From NCBI GenBank assembly GCA_008711295.1, contig VUYV01000122.1, positions 2,382,779-2,446,778 on the forward strand: 64,000 bases of DNA, written 5' to 3'. Positions 38,019 through 51,082 of the stretch are shown in pieces; position 1 is the first letter of the stretch, and the number at the start of each line of letters is the position of its first letter. The position numbers were made by a program, and so were the translations under genes. This DNA comes from Anarhynchus alexandrinus (taxonomy: Eukaryota; Chordata; Aves; Charadriiformes; Charadriidae). The notes beneath the pieces were generated by a model that was not told the origin of the DNA, ran no database searches, and saw only the letters and a list, made by a program, of their open reading frames with translations.

Positions 38019-41000
38019 GGGGAGAGACCACAAGCCAAGTGGTAAGGGCAGGCATCTAGATCTTTAGCAGAACTCGAAACGATGTCTTTGCTGCTCAGCT
38101 CACTCTAGCTGGATGGATCTGGTTGCTTATATTCACTGCCTGCACGGGTCTGTGTTTAGCTAAACTCTACTCTAAAACAGATGGTACGGACGAGTTCTCA
38201 CAACAAACTCACGCCAGGATACCTTTGTCAAAGACTGAAAAGTGGAGTCCCACAATCTTTCAGGAACAGTAGGCTTTTATTTCTTCTTTTCCATCTTGTT
38301 GATGTGGCAACCTGCTAGTCCCTACTATAGAGAGTAGAGGTATTTAGTTTTGTGTATCAATTAGGATACATAACAGCTCTTCTTAAAGCAGAAGGGTTTT
38401 TTCAGCTGAACTTTTTCTTAGCTGGGTGTGATAAACAACTGTCAGCACTAAATGCATTGATCTTAAGCTGTTCAAATACTAAGTGCAGCTTCCAGAAATA
38501 AGGTAGATAGTCCTTATTGGTCTGAGATTCAAGAAACTGAAATGCAGGCTATCAAGCTGTATTGGTCAACTAATGTAAACCTATGAAAAGCAGAAAAGGC
38601 AACAGCTGTGGAACTGGGGGTGTCTGTGTACATTCTGATATATGCTCTGAAGTCACAGAATTAAAATACATCCTTCTTTTGATGTAATTTTGTACCTATG
38701 ACCAGACAGCAAAGAATGCATAGCATGTATGAATACATCCAAAGAAAGAAGAAGGAGGAATATTTCCTATTTAACTGCATTCATTTGCAGAGACACAGGC
38801 TTTTTTTTTTTAAGAAAGAGTAGCTTATTTTAATGAATTATGTAGGGTTTTTTTTAAAAATTTGCATAAAAAATAACCATATTATTTTCTCCTTGCTGAT
38901 GGTTCCATTGAAGAAAATAGAAGGAGAGTGAAAAAAAATAATCCTGTTTTCACATGAGATCAAACTATGCTGCCAGTTGTACAGCGTTGCTATTACTTAA
39001 TTCCATGCTTTGTTGTAAGGTAGTTGTGGAGAATCTGGCTCACGTACTAACGCATGCTTTTTTCTTGTTGTATCATCTTTTCATAAGAATTCGCTCCCCA
39101 AATGCTTTATTTATACATATAACGAACTTACAGAGATAATTGCAATGGCAAAAAATGGATTAGGAGCATGAAGAATAAGTTGAGATTTCATCTGAGATGT
39201 AATGGTAAAATGAACAAGAAAGCAGTGGAGTACTTAAGAACAGATGAAGTAAAATAGCTGGCCTTATTACTCTATGTTTAAGAAGATAAAGTAGGAAAAA
39301 ACGATATATTTTTATATAAGGACTGTAAAATATGATAAAGTTTTGCTGTAGTAAAGCTGAGAAAAGATTTTGTATATTTTTTCGCCTTTTTCTAATATAT
39401 CTTTGCCTTAGTAATGAAGAAAGAATTGTAAATAGTAGAGATGGAATATGAGTAAGGGTTTGAGTTACAAAATCATGGGTTCAAATTCATGCAAATATTA
39501 ATCCACAAGTGGAATAATTTATTCCATATCTTTTAATAAATTTGCAATTCTGATCTACTAGTTCTATGTTCAACAGTTTTTAAATTACTTTGTTATTCTA
39601 TATTTTAATGTCAGCTATATCTAAAGCTATGTTAATTTGCAGCATATTGTTCAGCCACTGGCCATCCCTTGCTACCCTGGATACTTGGTAGCTTTACAGA
39701 CAAAACAAAGGAGACTAAGTTGTACTGCAAAGCATGGAATCTTGATTTGAATCCATTATGCCGTTTTCTGAGGAAGTTTCTTTTGTTTAAAATGGGCCAT
39801 GTTCAATGAACTATAACTCTGTGCTTGTTGTTAAAATTTGATTTTTCAATATTTTATAACAGGCCATTGTAAATAATCAGCCTTTACCTCTGTGTGTGTA
39901 TGTATCTATATAGGGAGATATAGATATGCAAACAGTGCTAATTATAAAGTTATATAGAATATTTTTAAAAATTAAGGAATTCATCACGTAACTTTCTTCT
40001 TGCAACCTATGCGGAATCCCATGAGCTTCCTTGGAATTCTCTTTGGATACACATGTTCAGCTATGCAGATCAAATTTGTTTTACTGGGTTTATTTAATGA
40101 GATGACACAGTTCTTTAGATAAAGTAATCTTTAAATGACTTTACATAAAAACAAGAGATAAAAATAAACCCCCAAGTCTTTATTTTCAGTCTCTCTCTTA
40201 AGTGTATGATGACTTCAGATTTTCACTTTGCATTTGAAATCTCATTAATAACTTTTCAATTTTTTGGTCACATATGCTTCTTCTTTCTTGCCCTTTCTTG
40301 CAGTGACCACATCTGTGAGCTAACTGCATAAGCAGCGCTCATTATTTGCTTATTCAAGTATAGCAGGATATTCAATTTCAGATTTTTGAATTAGAGATGG
40401 AAGATGCCTCCCAGTTCTCCAGGTGACGCTTAAAAGAGCTCAGAATTTTATAGTTCACTAGTTAAGATATCTTTCTGAGGTTAAGCTAATGACTTCTTTT
40501 ATACCTTATTAGCTATCTGACGGTGCACTAACAAGAATTTATTAAACTCTTAAAAAAAAAAAAGAAGATAACTAATGCAATCACATAAAACATCACTTAA
40601 TACTGAAAGCCCCAAGCAGTGTTGCAGAGCTACAGAGTAAGTCTGAATGTAATATATTATGAAAAAATAGAATATTTATGATCCACTGTTCCTGTAATCT
40701 TCTTTCACTCTAAGTATTTTTTTTTCCTTTTCTCCAACTATTGTATAATAAATTGGTTAAAGCAGGATATGTCTTCCCAGCCATGATTCCTTGTCCTCAG
40801 CAAGGAAATCAAACATACAGAGGGAAAAAGAAAGAACCTCAAACAATTACAGCATCGGTTCTTTTCTGTGATGAGTGGAACACCAAGGAGCAACACAATA
40901 AATGATCCAACATTTTGTCTTGCAGGATCCACCTGCGATGATCTACATGAGTCTGTGCCCTGATTCCCTCGCATGAGTTCAATGTGCTGCAAATATGCCT

Positions 41001-43129
41001 GTTCTCTCAGTTAGAGATGGCTATTTATCTTGTAGTAGAATCTAAGGATTCAAGCTTTACAGCTGCATCATGTTCTGTATAACCGTCATACAAAAGTATG
41101 GAAAGAAAATAATTTCTGTCCTGCAGAGCTTCCAATGTAGATAGAATGAGAGACAATTGATATGTCAAAGTAAGTAAGGAAGAATATGGTGGGAATGAAA
41201 TAATTATGGAAAAATATTTTGGTCCATGGCGATAGCATATAAACTGCCTTATACCTGTGAGGTTTTCATAGGTCTGATAAGGCAAAAGAGCATAAAGCAA
41301 TGGAGAACTTCTGCCTCACCAGCAGCTGCATCTTGATTCTGAGTGAAACAGAAGCAGGAATTCTGAATATGGTTGTATGCATTAAAAAATCATAATGCTG
41401 TTCTCCTTGATGTTATTCAGATAGTCACTTTTACCATCCTACCTTCAGCAGCAATAGTGCTGGTGTGGTGATAGCAGGTATACAATGGCTAATCCATAAA
41501 ATGTCTTATACTCAGGAAGGAATTTGTAGAGATGAATCAGGGAGATGGTGCCAGAAATGTATGAGCCAGAACAGTTATTTCGGCAGAAAAAATTGAACAG
41601 ATAAAAGTGAAGACATATGGTATTTAGGCCAGAGGAGTGGAAACTGCAGTAGCTGAGACACAGCAGAATGAAGACTTGGATGAAAACCTGTTTCTCCTGT
41701 CATTCTGGACAGCTCAAGTTCTTAAATATCTTGTGCCCGAGGAACCTGCAAGATCTAGATAATGTTGTGTGGGATTATATGGACGGACAACTCAAAAATG
41801 ATTACAAGTTGTGTAACCGAGTGGGAGGAAAGTTAGGGTTATCCTGAATCTGAGACTAGGGTAACGGAAAGATATTTAGGGAAGGAAAAGTGGGAGGGCT
41901 CTGTTTTAATTGTGCTGAGATTGGAGGACAGCTGGGCAGTAACAAGAAAACCTTAGAAAATAAGGCCAAGACAGGTATAGAAAAAAGAAGGAATTCACAG
42001 TCATTTGGAATTTCCTTTAGGAAATATTACATTAATAATATATAAAGTGTGTGCCTACTCTGTAGTTGCAAGATTTTCCCAAATGTCCCTGGTTGCCATG
42101 GAGATGAGAACCTAAAGATTGAAAAATCGTTTGTTTAAATTTAAAATTCTACTCCGTAAAACTAAATGTTGTTCTTGCCTTCAGTATGGAGACTCTTTGG
42201 GTCAAAAGAAGAGCAGTCTTTGCTCTCAGAAAGAGTTTGGCAGTGTCGGGAAAAGTTTTTTCATTAGTAGTTATAAACAGCTGAATTCAGTGAATATCTT
42301 CTTTACTTCTTCCCAAGAGGAGAAATAATCTGAAATGGAAGTTAAATTGGTGAGGTTTGCCTTATTTTCTCAAGCTGAAGTGCTCTGGCACATGGAGAAA
42401 AGCAAACCAAGTAGGATAAAACACTCTTCAGTCTAATGACTAAATCAAAATGCTCCCTCCTCCATGTGTAGGGAAGCAATAGGGATCTATTCCCCCTGTG
42501 TGCAAATTATATAATCCTGCTCATCGTATGGCTATGAGGGATGGAATAAAGAGTATTGCTGAGCAATTATAAAACGCAGGCGTCACATTTGTATGACTAA
42601 CACAAAGTGGGAAAACCTGTTTCTGAAGCTATGAGTATGAATCCTCTGCTGTTTTCTACAATATGCCCAGAAAGCTTATTGCTTTGAAAGCAGAGTGCAG
42701 TTCAGGAAATTTCAAAAGGGGAGAAAAATGTTGTTGCATTTGCTATTACTCTTCTGTTTCCTTCATCTTCCTAATATATTACTGAAAATTGAAGACAAGC
42801 TTATGATACGTACATCAAAAGAAAGCTTTCCCTATGATGAATGATAGCAGGACAAGGTCAACAGGAGAAGTGATTTAAGCATTTGCTAAGATCTGTTGTA
42901 TTATTCCACTGTAAAGTTTGCAAGGCAAGAACACACTAAAGCTAATAAATACTGAGCCAGAATCTTCCACTTATGTCTGTCTGTTCATTAAAAAATCTAA
43001 CATTTTCTAGAAATGCCAGATTTAATATTCCTGCCATGATGTCTGTTGGCTATGAATTCATGTTTGCTTGAAACTTGCTTAAGGTGTACTTACAGTTATT
43101 TGTGAGTAACCAAACCATTCTGACTATTA
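38019..43129. other. AT-rich non-coding stretch
   Basis: No gene is seen. About 41530-41990 has a less AT-rich, purine-rich texture like an old interspersed repeat, but I cannot name a family. The frames at 40738-40992 and 41025-41300 lack domains. Confidence 0.45.
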
Positions 43130-43135
43130 GTTTTG
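43130..43135. repeat. Left target-site duplication of second solo LTR
   Basis: GTTTTG directly precedes the LTR terminus TGTCG and is repeated exactly at 43727-43732. A 6-bp duplication is the size usual for ERVK/class II-type integrases. Confidence 0.9.
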
Positions 43136-43726
43136 TGTCGTGGTTTAACCCCAGCCAGCAACTAAGCACCACACAGCTGCGCACTCGCTCCCCCTCAGCG
43201 GAATGGGGGAAGAGAATAGGAAGCGTAAAAGTGAGAAAATTCATGGGTTGAGATAAAAACAGTTTAATAATTGAAATAAAATAAAATAATAAGAGTAAAT
43301 TGTAATGAAAAGGAAAACATCAAAGAGAGAGAAATAAAAGCCGAGAAAGAAAAGTGATGCAAATTAAAACAATTGCTCACCACCAACTGACTGATGCCCA
43401 GCCAGTCCCCGAGCAGCAGCCGCCCTGCCAACCTCCCCCCTGCTTTTATTGCTGAGCACAACACCGTGTGGTCTGGGACATCCCTTTGGTCAGTTGAGGT
43501 CAGCTGTCCTGGCTGTGTCACCTCCCAACCGCTTGTGCACCCCCAGCCCACTCGCTGGTGGGGCAGGGTGAGGAGCAGAAAAGGGCTTGCGAAAGTGCAA
43601 GCACTGCTCAGCAATAGCTAAAACATCCCTGTATTACCAAAACTGCTTTCAGCACAAATGCAAAACGTAGCCCCTTGCCAACTGCTGTGAAGAAAAATTC
43701 ATGCTATCCCAGCCAAACCCAGCTCA
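43136..43726 (-). mobile_element. Solo LTR of an avian endogenous retrovirus (ERVK-like by TSD size)
   Basis: A 591-bp unit bounded by TG...CA and an exact 6-bp direct repeat. I recognise it from a dispersed avian LTR family by TGTCGTGGTTTAACCCCAGC at the plus-strand start, by AGCCCACTCGCTGGTGGGG near 43547 and by TCAGCAATAGCTAAAACATC near 43608. The sense strand appears to be minus. An ATTAAA polyadenylation signal lies at the complement of 43263-43268, about 130 bases from the 3' end, and a TATA-like AATAAAAGC at the complement of about 43442-43450. GC-richer U3 sequence lies upstream. No gag, pol or env sequence adjoins, so it is a solo LTR from LTR-LTR recombination. The perfect TSD and well-preserved landmarks suggest a younger insertion than the LTR at 0.7 kb. 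Confidence 0.93.
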
Positions 43727-43732
43727 GTTTTG
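43727..43732. repeat. Right target-site duplication of second solo LTR
   Basis: GTTTTG, identical to 43130-43135, directly after the CA end of the LTR. Confidence 0.9.
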
Positions 43733-46200
43733 AAACAATGTAGATTATTAGAACTCAGAAAAAATATAATAATAGCTGCTGATGATTGCTAAATCATATT
43801 ACCTTAATATTTATATAAGAAAAACTGGATATATTTTTTGTCATTGTTTTCAGAACAAATTACCCTTGAGTTGAATAAAAGGAGTTTACATTAAATGATT
43901 GGCTGAAAATATTGATAGCAATAGTAACAAACACTAGCAAATCATACTCTTTTTGGGATAGTATCACTGTCACGAAAACATGTTAGGAGAGAAGGGAAGG
44001 TGGAAGGAACGGAGAAAGAGATGTAAAATAAAAGTACATTTACACATTTGCAAACTATACTACCTCCTCCAATGAAGTAATGAGTGATAGGTGGTATGAA
44101 CAAATTTTTCTTGATGAAAGATTATTGCAGGAAAAAGAGTCTTCATGTAGCACAAGCTCCCTGTAGTGTACATTTTTTATTCTACAGCCTGTTTACTATA
44201 GCACTGTGTGTGTAATAATTGCACTAATAATTTTTTGTTTCCTGGAGTGACCAAAGTTGTCTTGGCAGGGATCAGGCAGGTGAATGTGTTCAGGTGGCAC
44301 CGCCTGTGACCTTTTCCATGTCCCCAGGGCACAGCCCTTCACTGGCCAGGAGTAACCAGGACATGGTGCAGAAATTGCTTTGGTGGGTCTGTGGGGAACT
44401 CCCTATGGACGGTTAATTTCCTAGTAATCAAATTTGCCAATTTAGGACTTCTTTGTCCTATTGTTTCAGGAATTCAAAAATTATTGTGCCACTGTGAAAC
44501 TATTTTAATAAAGATTTTATCAATATTTAATGCATATTAGGCCTTAAATAGAAAATATTTATAAGAAATAAATGGTGTTAAATTAAGAAGTATAATTTCC
44601 AGTAACTTCTCTTTTTTATTAATATTTAGAGAATTTCTTCTCTAATCCTTTTTAACAGATCATTCTGCTTGGGGCTGCTGTTTCAATAGTGCTCCATTCT
44701 TGGCCTTATCATTTGATATGATTTAAGTTCCTCATTTAATTTATATATAAAAAATTCAATAGGTTTAATGCTCTAATTTCTCATTGTTTTAATTAAAATG
44801 GAAAATGTGGCCCTTTGTATACCACTTGGAGTCCTGAATGTATGAGCCATTTAAGGCAGCTTTAAAGAAATCTTTTTGTAAAACTTTGTCTGTGTCGTTC
44901 CTTAAGATAAAGTGCACAAGACAGGTAAGATGATAAACTTTCTTGAACTGAATTTTGAATCAATTAGAAGCGTAATGATCGATAATAAACAAACTTAGCT
45001 TTACCAAGGCATGTCTAGGTTTTGATTTCCTCTAAATTGACCCAGCCCACTGATTTCAGTGGATTTTTTTTATCAGATCTTCAAATTTTCTTGCATATTT
45101 TATGGAACAGATTACTCCGATGGCAGGTTACGGATTTTAAAAGGTCTTTGCATTCCATAGCTGTTGCTGATGCTGTTGAGTTATATGAAAGCCTCCGTTT
45201 CTGGCAGTGGGAGTCCTGTATCTTCACAGCGCCTGCTGCCTCCAAGTGGGAAGCTTTGGTTTAAGTCCAGTAAAACCAAAGGAAGAGTGTTAACTTTCTG
45301 GAGACTCAGGTCAGAACCTGTGAGACCAGCAAATCTGTTTGCACACAGAGTGCTCAGAGAGTCCTGTCGTAGAGGCTGCTTGCAGTTTTTAATTTATTTC
45401 CATTCAAAGCTTTAACAAATCAAGTCTGAAAGGCAGAAACTACTTCCTGTTCAAAGAAGTACTAAAATTATCAACTTCAGTCAGATAATCTAGCACTAGA
45501 TCAAAAGCCCTTAGGGAAATATTTAAATTTTGCTGGTTTACTCAGAGGAACGGCTCTAGGGATCTGGAGATATCCTCTGCATATCTATTTTTAATTTTTT
45601 TTAACTGAAGGAAACACTGATGCCAGCGCTGAAGCTAGTGATTTAATCATAGGATTGCTAGAGGCTGCAGTACCCTATCTGCTCAGAAATCAATATCTAT
45701 GCTCTCAGTTATATTAGAGAAATGTTTACTTCTTCACCTGACCAAGATATTAATTTGTGTATGCTGTATTGTCTGATTATTTTTTTTTTAAGTTAATGAT
45801 TTGTGGGGAGGGTAAACTAATTTATTTTGAAATCCTTTCATGCTGCACAATTTTCCTGTTATTGACTGATTATTTTGTGTGTATATATAGCACCATTCAC
45901 ATGCATCAAGTTGCTCTATGAAGAATTTGAAGTGCTCTGTGTGTAGGAAGGGATGCACTTCTCTGCTAAAACACAGCCGTCAGCTGGGCAACGTGTAGTA
46001 GCAACCTTTGCATTGCTGGTGCTGCTGATTTCAGCTCAAGAGGTGAACAGGAGAATTCAGCCTGTGCACCAGGGGAATTTAAGTAGGTGAAATGCAATTA
46101 CCCACATTGGAATATGATCAGGATACCGGCGTTAAACCCCAGTCTGGTAAAAAGCGCTGTGGGATTTTTAATGACCGCAAGTCAGATAATGTTTTATTTC
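43733..46200. other. AT-rich non-coding stretch
   Basis: No gene is seen. About 44480-44770 is very AT-rich with few simple repeats, a texture sometimes seen in conserved non-coding elements; without an alignment nothing more can be said. Confidence 0.45.
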
Positions 46201-46580
46201 TCATCCCGAGGACAAAATCTCTATTAGCAGAGTGCCTCCTGCCACTTGCTGCGACGTTAGTTTAATACGGACCCGTAGGGAAGAGTGTCACCTCCTGCAG
46301 GGAGTCACCATCACAACGTCTGCTGCCTGCTCAGAGGAGGGTGAAGTGGAGGCGAGGGGGAGGCGCGGAGATTTGCCAGCTGTCACGGGGAAGTCTGTGG
46401 CAGGACACGGGGCTGGGTGGGACGGCAGGGGCTGCTGCCGTGTGACTTCCTTAATGGTTGAACATATTTCCTGGCGGGAGCATGCTACAGCATCCAGCTG
46501 TCCCCAGAGGTCTCCCGTCCACCGACTGACCCGCCTCTGCTTCATTTGCCTAACGAGAACTGACGAGATCGCGGCTCAAG
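46201..46580. promoter_or_regulatory. CpG-dense patch, possible small CpG island
   Basis: By hand count about 21 CpG lie in some 370 bases, with a G-rich core at about 46325-46440. Most of the window is nearly CpG-free. It could be an unmethylated regulatory element, an orphan CpG island or the remains of a GC-rich repeat. A 124-codon plus frame (46232-46606) and an opposed minus frame (46288-46545) cover it, but open frames are expected in GC-rich DNA and neither translation is recognisable. Confidence 0.4.
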
Positions 46581-49500
46581 GTGGTTGGCTACAAAAAGCA
46601 CATTAAACATGTCAGTGCAGGTGATTCTCCCACTATATAAATTGACAGTGTAGGATTAGACGGTATTGCGTTGGAAATCTATTAACATTTGAAGCAGTTT
46701 GCTTGAATTAGAAGCCTTGATAGAATTACAATTACTTTCCTGCTCCTCTGTGAGCATTGTTGCTACCTTTGTGTACCTTATAATGAGAAGACTTATAAAC
46801 CAAGGAAGATGCTTTCCAAAATCTTATGTGGAGCCATATTCCTCTCTTAGATTTACAAGCCTGTGTGCATAAGGGAGAAGAAGCAAATGGAGGGAGGCAA
46901 AACAAGCAGAAACCCACTGGCTTTTCAAGTTTGACAGCATATGCTGAAGCGTAGAAGTGGGTAAGTGGGGACACGTAAATGCTATGGCCTTGGGAACTGA
47001 TGTGCATTGGCAATGTTCAGAATTCCACAGGACACAGGTAAGAGTATTTTGTTTCCTACACACTCAATGCAGGGTGATGCAGGCAGAATAACAAGAGAAG
47101 GCATCATCTCAATCAGGGAGCTGGAGGCATGTAACCTTTGCTGATTGGGATTCTGTGTCCTTCTGCGTGCAAGCCGGCAGTCAGGAATGAACAATGTGTC
47201 CTAGTGCAACAGGTTGAGGATATACAACTTTTTTTTCACAACTGCATCTAAAAATATAGGAACCTGCAGTCTGCCTCACTCCCCTGGTGACTGGCTCCGA
47301 GACAGCCCTATAATGCCAGAGTAAAGAATTACTACTCCTAATTTTAACATGATGTGTGTGGAACAGTACCAGAATTAGCACAGCATAAGAGGGCGTGAAG
47401 GCAGAAAACCAGGAGGTGGACAAGTGAAGCCACCTGGATGGTGAGCTTAGGGCAGAAACCTGGGAGACAGCTGTGAAGGGAGCACAGGTTGGCAGGGCCT
47501 GCTGAGTGAGCAGCCACCGAAAGACGACAGGGAAGGGAGAAAATAGTGACTAACGTCACTTAGGGAAAAAGTGAGTGGTCGATCAAAGAAGTAACTCTCA
47601 GGCCTTTCAGCCCCACTGCAGGGGAGAAGGATGATGTAAAGGAGGTAACGTGGTGATCTGCAGATAAAGTGTGAGGAGGGAGGAAATCAGAAGGAACTGA
47701 GCACTGGTGTCAGGAGTCTGACCCAGAAACGGTGAAGTGAAATGCAGATTATGGAAAAAAACTTGTGTGCTGTATCAGATTTGCAGATGAGTCACAGCAT
47801 ATTTTTCCCCAGATCAGAGGTTGCTTTAAATTGAGGTCAGAAGAGAGCTGACCATCCCATGTGAGCTGCAAGAAGAGGAGCAGCATTATTTATAAAAATA
47901 ACTTTTGTTTCTCATACTATATTTCACATCTCTTATAGGAACTCAGAAACATCTTATATTTCATTTTCATCATTTCTACTATTTGTTTTTTAACTTCAGA
48001 ATGTTTTGGCTCAAATTGTAATGCTTTTCTTTTCGGAATTTGATCTGCGCATGCCTCAAATAATTCATCTTTAGGCTTAGTTTAAGTCTTACACCAGTAC
48101 AGTATCTATGTTCTCAAGTGAGTCCCTCTTTTGAATAATCTACGTCTTCTGCTGGTGGAACATTTCAAAATATGCTGAATTATTTTTGTCTTGTATGTCT
48201 TGATCTTCATCTATGAATGTTAAAATATCACATAACGTTATGTACTCACCAAAATATATTTTAGTCCTTCCCCTGGCATAGCCATCTTAAAGTCATGCCA
48301 GCAAAAATGTCATCCTCTATCTAAACATAAAAAAAATCATCAGCGCACCCATTCCCATTAGGATTCTTTGTAGCTTCCGGTCAGTTTGTGGACCTCATTT
48401 CTGGCAGAGAGTGTGACATTTCATCGGATCTTCACCCTCTTCTCCAGCAACATCTAGGTTGCCTGCATTTATTATTCCTTTAGCTCCTTCAGGTAACACT
48501 TACTGCATAAAAGCTTCTATCAGGTACTTATTTGAGGGTGTGCAATATATATGTCACATCTGAATCCAGTTATTTTAGTTCATAATTCTTTTATCTAAGT
48601 AGCAGTTCATCTGCAGATAATGTCTACAGTTTTAAAGCTCTTGCAGTTCATTGCTTAAGGGCTATATTTCTTTTAGTTGGTGAAGAAGAAAAAGCCTCTG
48701 TGATATCAAAATATGGGATTAACATTTACTGAATATAGCACAGGTATGACAACGGAGAATTTTTAAATTTTGGAAGCTCAAATGTACCTTGATTGTGAGG
48801 GGAGAAAATCTAATTACCATTGTCAATAACCTATACAAAGTGCTCAGAGAACTAATATTTACTAATCACTAACAATTTAGCTTTCCAAATATGATAGGTT
48901 TTGAATTTTCTCATCCATCAATAACGTGACTTTGATATTATTAAAAATATAGATGGTAATGCAGTCCTGAAAACACTTCATTTAATTAAAAGCAATATTT
49001 CTATTAAATTATGTGTAGTTATTAGATTTATGTTGATCTTTTAATATACTTTTTAGTCTATATAAGAAATAAATTGATTTTATGTTAATTTATGCAATCT
49101 ACCATTAGATAGCTAAAATAAACCCTGTAGTCCACAAAGGTCATATTGTCAAATATCCTGTAATGTGTTTTATAGTACCTTAAAAAAAAAAAAAATCAAA
49201 ATAAAGACAGTTCATGAAAAAGGAGCTGTTCAGAGAGAGATACTTCTTAAAATCTGTAATGTTAAGTCCACCGCTAACTCCAACAATCCAGAACTTTTGA
49301 GGAAGAATGGGAAGGAATTATGTTTAAAGTCATTATAAAGTCCAGAGCAGAAAGGAAATGTCAGACACGCATCACAGTTCTAAGTAAGAAACTCCTGTGA
49401 ACAAGGCAATATTTGCACTACATAATCAAAACTGAGTTAACAACAACCTTCTATGCACAGGTTTGGGGAGATAAATGTCTCAAAATTTGGATCAAAGGAA

Positions 49501-50120
49501 ATACTCCTCGATTTTAATCCTGAATGATCCTGGAAACTAGTTGTACTTATTTAAACAATTGTTCCTTACAATATCTCTTTTTTAGTATAAAACTGATTTG
49601 GGTTTGATTGTTTGGGGAGGTTTTTTTGTTTTGGTTTCCTTTTTTTTTTTTTTTAGAAATTAGTTCAGTTCTTTCAATATTGTAAGTAAAAAAGCCTTAA
49701 TAATATTGGATAAACCAAAATAAGTAGTATACTGAGACACCTCTATTTCCACTAGCTATTATAAATAGATGGAATGTTTCCAAGCGTGGATGAATGGAAC
49801 AAATGATTTATCAACTAGATCAATATCACTTGCTGTATCTAAAAACAGAAAAATGGGAAGGGAAAGCAGTATTTTCAGGAAATATTTTTTTTCTCTTTTT
49901 TTTTCTTATTCCTAAGCTTGCCTATAGTATACCTTCCAGTCCTGTAGTACTGCTGTATACCAAAAAGATCCTCTGCTTATTTACCTGACCAAATGGCAGG
50001 CAATTGCAAGCCATTTTTTATCTATGACTTAGCTTCAAACCTACAAAAGAGAGATCCCCCGGAGCGTGATGTGGCATATAGACTCTGCTTTATGTAGCTA
50101 TACCTACATAGACTGGAAGA
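46581..50120. other. AT-rich non-coding stretch
   Basis: No gene or recognisable mobile element is seen. Poly-A and poly-T runs occur near 49183 and 49640-49654. Confidence 0.5.
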
Positions 50121-50965
50121 TAGAATCATAGAATAGTTTGGGTTGGAAGGGACCTTTAAAGGTCATCCAAAACTCCTGCAATGAGCAAGGACATCTTCAA
50201 CTAGATCAGGTTGCTCAGAGCCCGTCCAACCTGACCTTGAATGTTTCCAGGGATGGGGCACCTGCAACCTCTCTGGGCAACTTCCTCCAGTGTTTCACAA
50301 CCCTCATCGTAAAACTTTTCTTCCTTCTATCTAGTCTAAATCTACGCTCGTTTAGTTTAAAATCATTACCCCTTTTGTCCTATTGCTACAGGCCCTACTG
50401 AAATGCCTATCCCCATCTTTCTTATAAGACCCCTTTAAGTACTGAAAGGCTGCAATAAGGTCTCCCCAGAGCCTTCTCTTCTCCAGGCTCAACAAACCCA
50501 GCTCTCCCAGCCTGTCCTCATAGGAGAGGAGCTCCAGCCCTCTCATCATTTTTGTGTCCTTCCTCTGGACCCACTCCAACAGGTCCCTGTCTTGTGCTGA
50601 GGGCCCCAAAGCTGGACACAGTACTTCAGGCGGGGTCTCACCAGAGCAGAGTAGAGGGGCAGAATCACCTCCCTCGACCTGCTGGCCATGCTTCTTTCAA
50701 TGCAGCCTTTCTGGGCTGTGAGCACACATTGTTGGCTTATGTTCAGCTTTTCATCCACCAGTACAGTACNCAAGTCCTTCTCAGCAGGGCTGCTCTCAAT
50801 CCTTTCATCCCCCAGCCTGTATTCATACTGGGGATTGCCTTGACTCAGGAGCAGGACCCTGGACTTGGCATGAGGTTCATGAGGTTCAAACAGGCCCACT
50901 TCTTGAGCTTGTCCAGGTCCCTCTCTATGGCATTTTGTCCCTCATGCATGTCAACTGCACCACCA
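50121..50965 (-). mobile_element. CR1 LINE, 5'-truncated 3' part
   Basis: A minus-strand CR1 of the same subfamily as the 27.8-kb copy. The 3' end is at 50121, with AGAATCATAGAATAGTTTGG and GGTTGGAAGGGACCTTTAAA (plus reading). It spans the 3' untranslated tail and the ORF2 C-terminus, including frames 50352-50609 and 50546-50899 with [15 protein letters not shown] and [13 protein letters not shown] segments. Its 5' end at about 50965 lies just after the position of the FADD box, so the catalytic RT domain is missing. It retains TTTCACAACCCTCATCGTAA, which the first copy lost by deletion. An N lies at 50770. It is a dead, truncated copy. Confidence 0.97.
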
Positions 50966-51082
50966 TATGCTTTCTTTGACCTTCATACACCAATGTCCTA
51001 GTGAACTCACCTGTAATAATTGGATAATTCTGACAAAAATAAAAGAGTCAAGCTGAGGAAAATCAGTGTTCAGGTGATGCTT
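50966..51082. other. Short AT-rich spacer
   Basis: Unique-looking sequence between the CR1 5' truncation point and a G-rich tract; nothing recognised. Confidence 0.5.

Noticed and set aside
43136..43726. Provirus with internal retroviral genes
   Set aside because: Both ends of this single LTR are bounded by the target-site duplication and the flanks are ordinary sequence, so no provirus body remains.
46232..46606. 124-codon plus-strand open frame in the CpG patch
   Set aside because: It is opposed by an 85-codon minus frame and its composition follows the GC content; nothing resembles a known protein.
50552..51001. 149-codon plus-strand frame
   Set aside because: Antisense to the second CR1 copy.
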